64,000 nucleotides of DNA from Cryptomeria japonica (GCF_030272615.1 NC_081410.1:125479640-125543639), one strand, 5' to 3'. Positions 35,041 to 49,415 are shown, counted from the first letter of the stretch. Notes: a model not told the origin generated them from the letters alone. Program-made: numbers and translations.

Positions 35041-37246
35041 TGGCCCTGATTTCCCTTTTATAGAAAAAAGGGAGCAACAAGCTTCAGGCTAGAGGAGACA
35101 CCTATCACAAGCTTATAAGATCGCTTGTTACTTTATTACAAAATATTCCTCACAGTCTCCCAAAAGACTATCCACACTGGCATTCATGATGAAGTAGAAC
35201 CAAAATTCCTAACTGAATTTTGGTAGAAACAAAAACCTTTGAGTCATGCCACTATCATCCTTGATTCTTCCAAATGGACCATGAGATGCACCTTGAAGTT
35301 TTCAGAGTATTTTCTCTCTCTCGAAGAGGGTTTAGATCCCAACAAGAAGTAAAATCACCCCTCCACTAAAAGAGGAGTTCAAGCCTTTATGCTCAAGATC
35401 AAAGAAAGTGGAAAGAGGAGCTTGTAGAGGAACATAGAAAGAGGAGAAGGGGTTGCATCTTTCATGTCGTTGCATAAATGACTCGCTTCCACCTCCTCAC
35501 CAACCATATTTTTCTCCCATTCCTTCATGAGGCTCCTTCTTTGACTCTCTACCAATGAATGATAGAGAAGAAGTAGATGATGTGCCATGCAAAGCTTGTT
35601 CTGGAAAGAAATAGATTCCAAGCCTCCATCGACTATCCTCCCCACTTCCAAGACTCCATCAACTATAAGAATACTCATTCCCAGAGGAAATCCATCTGGT
35701 ATCATATAGCTCAGTGTAACTCCTGGCACGATGTTGCTCAAAGATTATCTTCATCTTGTTCAAAACCTTTTGAGAAGATAGTGAATTTATGTTCTTTCTA
35801 CCAATTGAAGACACCACACAACCATATTTATAATTAAAATACCTCTCTTGGCGGTGTTCATGCATGGAAAAAATCATCATCCCAATGCTTTTCTACTCAT
35901 CCTACCAGCAAATGGATTTAGAAAATCATATCCATGGAATCAAGAATATCATCAGACTCAAACTACCAATTCACTGCCTTCTAACCAAGTTCACTTTACA
36001 TGAACAATTTTGTTCCTAATTTCTTGATTTCTTGACTGCAAATTCTCTGCTTCAGAATCCTCATCTCGGATACTGAGTCTTTATCTTTTGAAAGTTTCTC
36101 AATAACAATTTCTTGATTTTCTACCTTACTGTGAGAATCTCTGACAATACGCATCCTATGATTTTGTTGACAGGTCCTTGATCACCTTGCTTCCAGCTCA
36201 TAAATCATCCTTATCCATTTCATCCTTCTGAAGATCTCGATTTCTTTCCGTGGTGGCAATGAAAACTCATAGATGTTGCAACCTAAGTTACTTCTAGCTT
36301 AGTCCTGCCTATATGACTCAACCCAACAAAACACCTCTCAAATTGGTATTTTGTCAATCGATCGGCATCCACTTGTCTTGACTTGTCTCTATTGATTCTA
36401 TGTCGACGGGCTTATTTCCTTCTGCCCTTACTTTCCTATGTGAACAACAATGAAATAGTCTGAATCACTCCTTTTGAAAAAAAAATTATTTCCACCATTG
36501 ATTTTTCCAGCACGACATATAGCATGATCACCATCGGTCAATATCGATATTGACCCTCTAGCATGGCAAGTGGGCCCGTTAAAACTTGATGAAGCATTGC
36601 CAAATCATCTATGAGTCTCTTCTCTGTCAACTATCCTCCTATCGGACTTGTTCAGCCCGCCTAGGACACGTGGCATCATCTAGTGATGTTGCGGTCCTTA
36701 ACCTCCCTGCATCTTTTTATCGTGGTACTGCGAGGGTCATTCGATCTATTTGTTCATTATGTGCAAATTACATAGTCTGCCCAATGATTTTCGTTATCTA
36801 TCGAGCATCTTTCTATTTGGGTCATAACATCTCCATCCATTTGAAATATGTGCAGATTCATGGGACCTTTAGTTGCTCGATATTTAATCATGGAGATATA
36901 AGCCGAAAAATCAAAGCCAAACTTAGGGAAAAGAAACCGCATAAATAAATAAAAGAGGGCCCGACCATAATACAAAAGACATAGTCTTTGAGAAAAATTA
37001 AAAGGTCGGTAGAAGATAATACCTTAGGAAAAGAACACGGTCCCATTTTGATGGTGGAACAAACCCACATACTTAAATGAAAAAGGTAATGCGAGATTAT
37101 AACAGGTTTGGTTTGTTTTTAAACAAAAAGGTAATTCGGGAACACATAAACCTGAAAACCCTAAACCCTTAGGGTAAGACACGGAGAGCAACAGTGATTT
37201 AGAATAACCAAAATCATGTCAAGAACACCATATTTTTGCATCGTCA
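35041..37246 (-). repeat. E3 3' LTR, about 2206 bp
   Basis: Partner of 41651-43838. A minus-strand open stretch at 35379-35741 recurs in shorter form at 41989-42198 in the other LTR; this reflects LTR duplication, not evidence of a gene. Confidence 0.8.
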
Positions 37247-37872
37247 TTTTTAGGAATATTTGTGGCTCTGGTTGGGGACGATCATCACTCAGGGATGATA
37301 CGAGGATCCAGAATCTCGGGTGGAGAAGACCATCTACAGAGCATACCAAAAGAAAACTACCTGGATGGGGTATCCAAAATAGAAAATAAAACTATTCTAA
37401 TATGTACAAGGCCTAATCTACTACTCATGGAAAATAAATACTTCAGAAAGAAGTAAAATTCCAAGAAATGTCCATGAACAGGCAGCTCAAGGACTGCCTA
37501 TAATTTCTTGGAGAGGATATGAAATGAAAATTCTCTCCCCACTTGTTTTATATCAGATATGGGCTTAAGAATATGACATCAACTTACCATTCCTTCCTTT
37601 GTCTTCTTTCCTGTCACTCAATATCAAGATCAAAACCTTTATCCAAAAACTCATTACAGTTTCTCCTTGTACAAGTTTCATGACCTGCACTTGTAATTCA
37701 TCATTTTGGGTATTAGCTTCTCTTCTAATTCCATTGCAGCTCATCAAAACTTCAGCCCTCAACTATATTTAGTTTTCATGTTATCAACATAAGTATGAGA
37801 ACACTTTTAAATTTCCATTGGGTTGCAGATTCAACCTCCCTTCCCTACACCCTACATTGCATTCTGAAGAAA

Positions 37873-38816
37873 TCAAGCTTTGACTGATGGCCCATGGCCA
37901 TCAAAAATGAAGCACCAGTATTTTCCCTTATAAAAAAATTGATTCTCATCCACACATGTAACCAATGAGTTGAAAATATTCCTATACACATGTTGACCAT
38001 CTACAGAAATATTTACAAACTGTGGGTTAACCCTGCATTTGACGTCATCCAGGCCTCCTCTGATCAAATATTTGCTAAACTGATATGAAGCCCAAAGTTT
38101 TAGCCCAGTATTTTGCATACCAGTATCGACAAAGACAAATAAAATTCCTTGATCAACTTGGATGGCCCCTTCCTTATAATATCTAGACCATGCTCATAAG
38201 CATCAAAGATGCTTTCAACATTACCAGTCATAGAAGGAAACTGATCTTCATCATGGAATATCAACTCAGCATTCATGTTTTGGTCAATCTTCACCATTTC
38301 TAGTTTCTCAACCATCTCCTCATATAAAGGATTTAAAATTATATGAAAACCTTTCTCATAAATACTTAGGTAGAGCGTAGGCTGATCTATATTTGCATCC
38401 TCATCAAACAATGCATTAAAAACTTGACTGAAACTACTTCCCACCTCAAATTCACACTCACCCTTATTAGGCATGAGGTAGTCATAATATGAACTATAAC
38501 AACTTTTAGCATCACAATATTCAACGTTATAATTCTCATAAGCTTCAACAAAATCATCATGATTGCTCTGGCCCTTTCCTTCATCCTTTTCAACCACATC
38601 TACTGGTTCATATATGTTTTCATGATTTGAGAGTTCAGGAACAATTTGATCCATTGCATGAAGTTGTTCTTGTAATGGGACAAGTAGTACATCATTACTT
38701 GTGATACTTGTTTCAATCATATCTACCCGGATTAGCTCATCACTCTCACCACTATGAATATATTGACATGGCATAAGCATAGGTTGGAGCATTTCATCTT
38801 GATTGGAACATACCAT
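37873..38816 (-). pseudogene. E3 second ORF, unknown acidic protein
   Basis: Downstream of gag on the minus strand, 38816-38100 is open for 238 codons and is acidic, with SNHDDFVEAYENYNVEYCD and ALFDEDANIDQPTLYLS. After a frameshift near 38110 the reading continues in another frame (38118-37873: LKLWASYQFSKYLIRGG to FIFDGHGPSVKA). I recognise no domain. It occupies the position where pol would be. It may be the C-terminal part of the gag polyprotein of this family or an unrelated passenger. Confidence 0.4.
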
Positions 38817-38866
38817 GAATTTTTTTGGTTTATAAACATCATCAATAAATAATGGTGTAACAATAT

Positions 38867-39915
38867 TTAAGGTTTCATCATGTTACATATAGTTAATTCC
38901 TGAGAAAATGAAATTGTCTCACCAAAACCTTGCATCTTATCATTATCATTATCAGATGTACACCCTTCCAATTCTTCTTGATATAGGCTATCAGATCCAT
39001 TTGAACCATAAAAGTGAAGGTAGACCCTTTGTGTGGCATCCTTACTAAAAGGAGTAATAATTCTATCACCTAGTGTAGCCATTGAAATTACCTCCATATT
39101 TGTACCATTTGTATCACATAAATTTTCATTAACCTTGTCTTCAATAATATGAGGAATAACCATTGTCTGAGACAAGTTCTCTTCACTCACATTTTGATTT
39201 GAATCATAGGTTTTAACATGTTTTTTATGGTCAACATAAGTGTAGGTGCTTTGATGTTGATCTTCAACTCTTGACTTACACCTCTTTTCAATATCTGGTA
39301 TCTTTGGATAACAAGCTCTTGTAGCGAAATGACCCTTAAGGAATCCATTTTTCAAATTGTTCTCAATATCCATTGCTGCCCTATAAGCCTGGTACAGGGT
39401 TTGAGGATCCTTATCCCTTATTAAGTAATTCATTTCTTCATCAAATGTAGCTAAGTAAACAACCAAACATACTGCATCATTTGGCATGTAACTTCCAGGA
39501 ATGTCATCCAATGTTCTTGCAAATCTGAGATTAAAAACAGGGAGCAATTCATCCTCTATTCTTTTAATAGCCATGAATTCATTTATAGTTGAACTTGGAT
39601 TAACCCTTTCACCAAATTGTTCCAAAAAAATGCATTCAGCTCATCCCATGAAGAGATAAAACTTGTTGGCAAATATGAAAACCAGTCTCTAGCATTTTCT
39701 TTTAAATATTGAACAAAAATCTGCATGCAAACATCTTCCTGACTTATCTCAAAATCTCCTATCAAATCAGAAAACCTCTACAAGTGTTGATGTGTTGATT
39801 CTAATCCTTTCCTGTTAAAATTTGGTAAATGTTCCCTAGCAATAGTAGAAACAGGGTTTGGGAAACCCTCAATACCATTAAAATTTAATGGTCTATCTCT
39901 TTCAACAGAAAACAT
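38867..39915 (-). pseudogene. gag: E3 gag (Retrotrans_gag), broken
   Basis: The minus-strand frame begins MFSVERDRPLNFNG (39915). A stop lies near 39779. The core follows as FVQYLKENARDWFSYLP, SSWDELNAFF, FGERVNPSSTINEFMAIKR and LIRDKDPQTLYQAYRAAMDIE. The order DWF..W..F..F is diagnostic of the retrotransposon gag family. A one-base frameshift occurs in the F-rich stretch near 39630. The C-terminal part is acidic and Asn/Thr-rich, and no zinc knuckle is seen. Confidence 0.8.
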
Positions 39916-41650
39916 TTTGTTTTGTCTTGATAATGGCTGCATATGTTGTGTGTTAATACTGAATCTTTCTTAGGGATATACAAGCAACAATTCATCTATT
40001 CAATAGTCTTACAATATTACAATGTATGACTCAGAAACATACTTCATTCAACTTGTTACAGAATTTATAAATTAATTTTCATAAGTATGTAAGAAGATTA
40101 CTACCATTCCCTTCCTTACTGCTTATCTCACTCAATGGGGAAATATTTCCTACAAATGACTTTCATAAAAATACATGTGACTCATGAGCATCCAAAATAA
40201 CTAGAAGTAATGTAGTGGCTGGAAATCAGCTTTGTTGGCTCGTTGTAGATCTAAAATCATATGTGCATCCTTTCCAGATTCTCAAAGCAAATCTGATCCA
40301 TTACTACCACTTCTTCCTCTTTGTCATGTGAATTATTTCCTCAACTTGTCGGGGTACTTCATCATAAGAGCTCAAATTTGCTTCACCTCTACTGCAAACT
40401 CCTTAGTTCTTCTTAGTTCTTCTTCAAATAATGCACACTGGTGCAGAGATCTCAAAGTCACCACTCACAATTTGTGAGGTACTTTCTTGTAATATGGACA
40501 AATATTGACAAAACTTACATTGAAAGATGAATTATAACAGATTCCCAAGCAACATTTATGAGAATTGACTCAACCAAGAAATATCTAGACTGTTATATGC
40601 TCATGAATTTTGTGCGAACATACCCCAGCAAAGTCACCATTTTTTGTTGGTTCCCCAAAACAAAAATTCGCACTTGGTGTGGTTTTTTGCATTGCCCTAT
40701 AGACAAAAACCAAGTCGGGCCCTCGAATCATGCATGGAGAGGCCAACCTCAAGACTGTTTAGAATACTTAGGGACTTGGACCAACAATATAACAAGGATT
40801 TTATGATTTATCCTTCTACGCTTCGGGCTTTGCAAAACCTGGGAGGGTGTTCCCTTAATGCTTCTGCAATCTCCACACCACACTTGCTGGCAACATTAAA
40901 ATAAAGCAAATGGTCTCACTCCTAAGAGGGGGCTCAACAAAGAGGGAGAATGCTATAGAGTGGCTAGCTCTCAATGATCCTCAACCTACTTTGGAATGCG
41001 AGACAACTTTATGACAAAGAGTATCAAACACAAAAAATGAAAAGATATTTTGATATTATCAAAGTTACAGCAAGTTGTCAGTGACTTATGTGTAAAGAAA
41101 TTTTATAGAAAATTGACTGTAAGCAATGATCAATATCTTATCCATTGGGCAACTGAAATTGCAGAATACAAGATAAAAATGCGACAGAAACCTTAATCTA
41201 ATAACTAAAGATCTCAAGATAACACTACCTTAAAATGTATCTCGTATGTCTATCCCAACCCAAAATACTTATCAGAATCCCTGTATAAGCCCCATTAGTC
41301 TGCAAGTCCTATCTAAGTAGTTTAACTAACCCCTTAGGTTAGAGCGTAAGATAGAAAAAACATGCATCACAACAATGCAACGAATGAGAAAAACCCAAAC
41401 AAACATAGCAAAGTCATACATTGGAGAAAATGAATTCGGACAATACTTTCATTCATTTCATAAGCTATTTTCTGTTAAAAATTATATTACATATAACTTC
41501 TTCAAGAACCTGCAACAAACTAAGACACAAAACCCATTTTATTTTCTCTACAAATTCCTAATACAGCGTACTCATTTCACCTAGACCTACTATACATGGC
41601 CAAGGATTTGGATCCAAACTTCTGGACCAAATTTCTCGACCCCTATCTCA
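39916..41650. other. E3 5' untranslated interior
   Basis: Sequence between the 5' LTR (right) and the gag start. No ORF with motifs. The LTR edge at 41651 is followed on the minus strand by tgagataggggtcgag, which I cannot match to a tRNA primer site. Confidence 0.45.
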
Positions 41651-43838
41651 TGGCCTTGATTTCCCTTTTATAGAAACAAGGGAGCAACAAGCTTTAGGCC
41701 AAAGGAGACACCTATCACAAGCTTATAAGATCGCTTCTTACTTTCTTACAAAATATTCCTCACAGTCTCCCAAAAGATTGTCCACGCTAGTGTTCGTGGT
41801 GAAGTAGAAACAAAATTTCTAACTGCATTTTGGTAGAAACAAAAACCTTTGAGTCGTGCCACTATCATCCTTGATGCTTCCAAATGGACTGTGACATGCA
41901 CCTTGATGTTTTCAGAGTATTTTCCCTCTCTCGAAGAGGGTTTAGATCCCAACAAGAAGTAAAATCGCCCCTCCACTAAAAGAGGAGTTCAATCCTTTAT
42001 GCCCAGGATCAGAGAAAGTGGAAAGAGGAGCGTGTAGAGGAATATAAAAGGAGGAGAAGGGGTTGCATCTTGCATGTCATTGTATAAATGACTGGTTGTC
42101 ACCTCCTCACCAACCATATTCTGCTCCCATTCCTTCATGAGGCTCCTTCTTTGATTCTCTGTCAATGAATGATAGAGAAGAAGCAGAGGATGTGCCATGC
42201 AGGGCTTGTTTTAGAAAGAAATAGATTCCAAGCCTCCATTGACTATCCTCCCCACTTTCAAGACTCCATTGACTATAAGCATACTCATTCCCAGAGGAAA
42301 TCCATCTAGTATCATAGAGCTCACTATAACTCTTGGCACAATGCTGCTCAAAGATTATCTTCATCTGGTTCAAAACCTTCTTATAAGATAGTGAAATTTA
42401 TGTTCTTTCTACCAATTGAAGACACCACACAACTGTATTTATAATGAAAATGCCTCTCTTGGAAGTGTTCATGCATGGAAAATTTCATCATTCCAATGCT
42501 TTTCTACTCATCCTGCCAGCAAATGGATTCAAGAAACCATATCCATCGAATCAAGAATATCGTCACTCAAACTGCCAATTGACTGCCTTCTAACCATCTT
42601 CACCTTACATGAATGATTTTGTTCCTGATTTCTTGATTTCAAATTCTCTTCTTTAGAATCCTCATATTGGATACTGAGTCTTTATCTTTTGAAAGTTTCT
42701 TGGTAACATTTTTTTGATTTTCTGCCTTACTATGGGAATCTCTGACAATACGCATCCTATGATTTTGTTGACAGGTCCTTGATCACCTCGCTTCCAAATC
42801 ATAAATCATCCTTATCCCTTTCATCCTTCTGAAGATCTCAATTTCTTTCCCTGGTGGCAATGAAAATTCGTAGATGTTACCACCTCAAGTACTACTAGCT
42901 TAGTCCTTCTAATACAAATCGACCCAACAAAACACCTCTCAAATCGGCATTTTGCAAGTCAATCGGCATCCACTTGTTTCTGTTTATTCCATGTCGACAA
43001 GCTTATTTCCTTCTGCCCTTACTTTCCGACGTGAACAACAATGAAATAGTTTGGATCACTCCTTTTGAAAACTTTTTTGTTTCCACCATTGATTTGTCCA
43101 GCACGGCATATCGCACGATCACCATCGGTCAATATCAATATTGAACCTCTAATATGGCAATTGGGCTTGTTAAAACTTGACGAAGCATTGCCAAATCATC
43201 TGTGAGTCTCCACTGTCATCTATCCTTCTATTGGACTTTTTCAACCTGCCTGGGACATGTGGCATCATCTCATGATGTCGTAGTCCTTAACCTCCCTGCA
43301 TCTTTTATCGTAGTACTATGAGGATCGACTGATCTGTCTGTTCATTATGTGCAGCTTACATAGTCTGCCCAATACTTGTTGTTATCCATTGAGCATCTTT
43401 CTGTTTGAGTCATAAAATCTTCATCCATTTGAAACACATGCAAATTCATGGGACCTTTAGTTGCTCAGTATTTAATCATGGAGATATAAACCAAAAAATC
43501 AAAGTTGGACTTAGGGAAAAGAAAACCTGCATAAATAAATAAAAGAGGGCCCGACCATAATACAAAAGACATAGTCTTTGAGAAAAATTAAAAGGCCGAT
43601 AGAAGATAATACCTTAGGAAAAGAACACGGTCCCCTTTTGATGGTGGAACAAACTCACATACTTAAATGAAAAAGGTAACGCGAGATTATAACAGGTTTG
43701 GGTTTTTTTTTTAAACAAAAAGGTCATCCAGGAACACATAAACCTAAAAACCCTAAACCCTGAGGGTAAGATGCAAAGAGCAATAGTGATTCAGAATGAC
43801 CAAAATCATGTCAATAACACCACATTTTTGCATAGTCA
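41651..43838 (-). repeat. E3 5' LTR, about 2188 bp
   Basis: Partner of 35041-37246. Homology is continuous from tggcc(t/c)tgatttccc to ttttgcat(c/a)gtca. Confidence 0.8.
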
Positions 43839-46800
43839 TTTTTGGGACTATCAGTCTCTTGGCTGTAATGGAGTTGTTGATGCCCTTTTTGTTGATTTCT
43901 TTCCTTTCTCTCCTATTGAGGTGGAGATCTTGAAGGGAAAGGTAAACTCAGTGTTGTTCATTCTCAAGGTTAAGGTATGGGAGCCTTGATAAAACCCATT
44001 GTTAAGGTTGAGGGATCCTAGAAAAACCTTATTTTCATGTTTGTCTAAGATTTATGGTGTTTGGATTTGGCCTTTTTCTCTTACAGTTGGTTTTTCTATG
44101 TTTAATCTTCGTTGTTTGGCTATGGTTGGGTCATTGGTTGGATTTGTTGTATCTTATTGCAGTGTTCTTTTGCGAGTTCCAGATCTATGTAAAATTTGAG
44201 GGTTTCAGGTCCCTCAAAAACTTGTTGTAAGGGGTTTCGAGTCCCCTCAAAACCTGTTTATTTCTTAATCAAAAACATTCTTATCATACGTTAATCTCCA
44301 AAATATTCTTGCAGCTATTTTTTCTTGATTGTCAATATGTCTAGGTCTTGTATATTGAGATGCAGGACAAGGTTTGCTAGTGGAAGGAGAAGGATTATTT
44401 TCTTGAGGCAAAATAATTGGTAAAGGAGGAGGGGTTATTTGATGAAGAAGTATGTTTGGATGGATGATAAATTATATGTCTTGCAAAATAGTCTTTAAGC
44501 ATTTGAACCTTATGAGCATCCTCCATAGATGTTTGAGAATTAGGATATACCAAGCATTCTTTAGTAAATTGTGTGGGAGGGTCTATAGAGATCTTAACTC
44601 CTTGTTCATGTTTTCCAAGTCCTTGTCCTCTATAGCCTTATTTTGAAGTCATATCATATCCAACTTCATAGGATGTTCTCAATTATTAAGGAGGAGGGCC
44701 TTCATTATGAATTTCTTCAAAAAAAATTGTGTAAGGGCAAGTTGAAAGGTCAAAGGAATAATTATATGAAGAAGGGATATCTTTTGTAGGGAAATTCTCC
44801 TTTTTATAATCATTATTTATGTACCCTTTGGGAGATTGAGAAGGAGGATTTCATCATCTAAATCCTCATCTTTTCTCAATTTTATGTTAGGAGTTACATC
44901 ATGAATACAATGCATAACATCATATTGCCTATAAATATTTTTATGATCAAGATAAGCTCTACGATAATAAGAAAGATCTAGAGAGATTGATATACCAGCA
45001 TGTTTAACTTGCCCCCCTTGCACTAAAGTACCTTTATGAGAAGAAGATCGTTTCATCTTTCTTGAGAATGCTTCCTCTCCATTAGAGAGATAATTGTTAG
45101 GAGTATTGACTCTTTTCTCATGAATAAAAATTATATTAGGAGGGGTACAAGAATTCATTAATTCTTCATTTCTAGGAGGAATACCAGGTATGGAAAAAAA
45201 GTGACATTAAGGAAAGTGTTTATGATATCATCCTCCTAGGATATCCTTATAAGAGAGGGACATTTTAGGAGAAAGATAAACATCATTTATAAAAACTTTA
45301 TTCCTGGGAGAGGGAGTTTAAAATAAGTGTTAATAATCTCTTCTTACACTAAAGTGTCTTCAAGAATAAGAGGATCATGGGGTGAGGTAAAATCATAGCT
45401 ATGGATGAAAGAAAAAATGAGTTATCATTGTATGCACAAAAGGAAACATTATGGAGATCTTGAATTAAATTTGAAATTGAATTAGCAACGAAAAATAACA
45501 ACTTCATTTATCAAATCTTCTTTTGATAGGACATAACCAAAGCAATGGTCACTCAATGTATTCAATGAGATTATAAAAAACCAGACCTCAAAACACCAAA
45601 TCAGAAATATACAAAATGTAATTCACGTCGATTACACCAAATGTTTACTTGTGGAATTTTAGGGCTTAACCACCTAGAGGATGTATAATGCCACTAAGAT
45701 CCACACCAACATTTAGGAGGAAAGATGAATTTGATTGATCCAGCTCTTTAAGAGATTGAATGCAGATCAAACTAGTGTTCCTTCTTGACATGAGTTGAAA
45801 TTGGATTAGAAGTTGTATAAGTTCTAGGGAAAAACAATAGAGAATTGAACCAAACAATAATAACATAAATTTCTAGACTTCACACAAAGCCATAGACAGA
45901 GACCTAAGAAGATAAAGTGGATCAAAATCTGTAGCTAAAAAATTTGAGTCGAACTATCAGGAAAAAGAGGGTAGGGCACCCTAAACTGGTACTTTTGGGC
46001 AGACAAGCAAGATTTTTTTTAGATGATGAAGATGCACAAAATTTGTCAAGCTAAAATCTCAGGACCAAGGCGGTGGGAGTTACTTGGTCCTCCGCTTTTC
46101 GTGCTTGCAAAAGTTGAACCTATCTGTCGCCATCTATTTTGTCAGAATCTTCTATCGCAACACTTGAATCAATTTCCTACACACAAAAAGAGACAAAAGG
46201 GTTGTGGATAGGGGTTTGCCTTAGGTCGAACCCCAGTTTATAAATTAACCTTGAATTGAATTAAAATAGGAAATGTAAATATTGAAGTAAATGTTGGAAG
46301 ATATATCTTGGATCTGTAATGGTTCATATAAGATTGATGTTGCAATGCTCTTTAGATGTGATCACAAATTTTGAATGCAATAACATGACAATTACATGAA
46401 TGACCTAATCAAACATACATGTTTGCATGAAGATTGATGTGACTTTTCTCTATGATGCTTGAAAGATATGATGGGATGAAATACTTATTTGGGTGCTTGA
46501 GAATGTTTGACAGATGCATGAATGGTGGGGTATGAGTGTGATAGAGTGTGGATGCCAAAATGAATTGATAGGATTTCTTTCTCTATGGTTCCATAGGTAA
46601 ATTACCAATTAAGATAACCTTCAATAGTCAAGTGAAGTTGCAGGGACCAAATTCCATTGAGGAGGGGAAATGCTCATCCATATTTGAATTGGATCATGTT
46701 TGAGGACCTAAGCAATGGGGGCACCCTAACCTAGACAAGGGTACCACAACACCCTTGTCCTCAAAAAATAGGACAAATAGGTTAGAAAATAAGGAGGCAT

Positions 46801-48350
46801 AACCCTAGGATGGGGTCCACTCAGTTGTACAATTAGGTGACATCAAATTTGGAGTGAAAGGGGGCCAAAATGGGCCTAGGGGGAATAAAGATAGGACACA
46901 CTAAAGTGGAAGCACAAATATGAGGTGTAAATTGTAGAAGGTTACAATTTACAATGCTTCACAATGTTTTCCTTTCATCGTATGTTGCAAAAGGGTTGGG
47001 GTCCTATTGACTCCCCCCTTTTTCCTAGAATAAAAAAATGTTACATAATATTGAATTCTATCTTGATGTATCCCTAATATGAATCCTAACATGTCAAACT
47101 TGATGCAAACCATAAAAATAGTCTTCAAAAGAAAACTTTGCATCATAAACAACACAAAAAAATCCTAAGCTTATTTTTATTCGATTTTGACATAATTTTT
47201 TTGATAGTTACATTTTTTAGTATAATAAAAATATTTACTTTACCATCTTGTATACCATCATTAATTTATTGTCCTACTTAAACCCTCTAGTCCAACCATA
47301 TCGTTATTATTATGCTTATTATCTTTTACGTGTCTCCACTAAGTAGTGTCATCTACATTTTTACTATTTAGAAGTTGATCATAATATAAAAGTGGACATA
47401 GATCATATCAACATTATGGTTATTGATGATTCTAGGCTAATATTTATTAGAAAAGTTTTTATGATAGTGTATTGATAAAAATAAAATAGTGTACTTGGCA
47501 TGATAATGGTTTTATAATACAAGAATACTCAATAGATAGTCATGGTTTTTTAAATTGATGGCAATTGGAAATCATAAGTATTTCATTTTATGGAAAAATC
47601 ACATTGATATCAAAATAAAGTAGAAGAAAATTAAGCATAGACCATCGCATGAGGAAAATGATAAGAATGCCCTTCATGGTAAGAGAAATCCATGCAAAAG
47701 GCTCATTTGAGAGAGGACTCAAGGCCTCCTTCCTATCTTATAGAGTGAGAACAGTAGAGGCAAAAGTAATGACAATACCCCAATTACGTGAATGTGTAAG
47801 CACGAAATAATGTTCTACCTTAGGCTTTAGAGAAGAACATTGTGGTAGTAGGAAAATAGTATAAGTATTCCTCCAAAGTCTTGCTAGAGGCTACCCTCCT
47901 TGAGAAAGAAAGAATCTCATTGAAATATTGAGGTAAATTAACACTTCTTACATAGCATATCAAAGTGAAAATATGTAAACAATAATAATACCAAGGGCTA
48001 TGATTAAGAGATAAGATTATAATCCTAAATGTATAATTAAAATTATGTTTAAATAAATTGTGATACTTAGATTGAGTTTCAACGATAGCAAATATCATTA
48101 AAAATGTTAGATACCACTATAGATGCAATAAATGGATTAACTTGTTTTAAAATTTACAACTTTGTCTAGATGAATGCCTTAGAATATTTGAATTGATCAT
48201 GTTAAACTCTAATTATATCTATGCTTATGGAATAGACTTTTCACATGAGTTGAAACTAGACCCGTAGAAATGAATTAGGTAAGCTTGGGTGATTGTAATG
48301 GATTCACCTTAGCTCGATACACCCATGCTTAAAGTGGAGTTGTCTCTTAA
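43839..48350. other. Unassigned DNA between E3 and copia element
   Basis: No terminal repeats found. At about 44195-44262 two imperfect copies of gggtttc(a/g)(g/a)gtcccctcaaaa lie in tandem, a motif resembling some LINE 3' ends. A minus-strand open stretch of 113 codons (45158-44817) containing MHCIHDVTPNIKLRKDEDL reads like coding sequence, but I recognise no family. Other short frames look random. Confidence 0.4.
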
Positions 48351-48353
48351 AAA

Positions 48354-48503
48354 TAGTTTGGTAACTTGTTAAGGAAGCATCATGTTCTCCTCAATTAAGC
48401 CCCAAGGAAAACTAATTCAATAACTTTATAGTTTGGTAACTTGTTAAGGAAGCATCATGTTCTCCTCAATTAAGACCCAAGGAAAACTAATTTAATAACT
48501 TTA
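48354..48503. repeat. 75-bp tandem duplication
   Basis: Two adjacent 75-bp copies starting tagtttggtaacttgttaag differ at about two positions, a recent local duplication. Confidence 0.9.
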
Positions 48504-48977
48504 TAACAATCATTGAAGATAGTAGAGAAGCATACAATACACCTAGGATGATGATGCAATTAGGATATTCTATAATATTGTTATGTTTTTTTCATGTGAT
48601 GCTCTTCTATTTCCTAGGTCCTTACATCATTTCAAAATGAATAATGAATGTCCTTAAATATAATAATATGGCAAACAAATTCACACAAGACATTCTAGGT
48701 TGTCTTAGAATGACTAGTTAGCAAGATTTTAAATTTTGTATTTGAAATTAAAATATTAAGGTTCAAATTTGCACATGTTGAAGTTTCTTGGTTAAATTTG
48801 AACCCATGAATTTGATCTAGAATGGTGAAAAAGATATTTACAGATTGAGACTAGTTTTTAGATGAATGTTAACTAAATCGAGATGAAATAAAATCATGAA
48901 CTGGATTTCACACAGACATATATGACTTATTATTGTATAAGAAATACTCCAATCTAGATAAACCCAAAATATATAGA

Positions 48978-48978
<1 letters not shown>

Positions 48979-49039
<61 letters not shown>
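48979..49039. repeat. (TG)n microsatellite, about 30 repeats
   Basis: Perfect TG dinucleotide run. Confidence 0.98.
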
Positions 49040-49042
<3 letters not shown>

Positions 49043-49415
49043 CAAACAATTAAGAAAATAACATAAAATTCATGACTTAAAAAGTAACTATTTTATCAAA
49101 ATAAAAAATAATATTCATCATTGACATATTTTGTAGTGAGAGCGGATCTAGTGACAAACAAATAAGAAAATACATTAGGTGAACCACAAGAATAGTCAAT
49201 ATAATAATGAATATATGATATCAAAATTTAGAAATAACTCAAAACAATTTAATTGTTCAAAGTAGGTTTATCATTGAGCATGTGTAACACGGCACATTGA
49301 CAGGCATGCCATTTCCAAATCAAAGGATAAAGATGACAACATCAATATCTGACTAGAATCAATACTTATCAAAATATCTAACTAAAATCAAATGAAATGA
49401 AATGAATGTGTATGA

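Larger units (their letters stand above)
35041..43838 (-). mobile_element. Element E3: gag-only LTR retrotransposon with 2.2-kb LTRs
   Basis: Direct repeats at 35041-37246 and 41651-43838 share sequence throughout, with scattered differences. On the minus strand they start TGAC(G/T)ATGCAAAAA and end GGCCA. The 4.4-kb interior carries a minus-strand gag and a second long ORF but no protease, RT or integrase. The arrangement resembles the TR-GAG class of non-autonomous plant elements. A PBS was not recognised, and the outer flanks (atata to the left, ttttt to the right) do not form a target duplication, so boundaries may be a few bases off or the flanks rearranged. Confidence 0.75.

Noticed and set aside
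35379-42373. Similar open frames in both E3 LTRs
   Set aside because: Conservation is expected for LTR copies; the frame is shorter in one copy and no family is recognised.
35036-43843. Target duplication for E3
   Set aside because: The five bases outside each LTR (atata and ttttt) do not match, and I found no shift of the boundary that restores a match.
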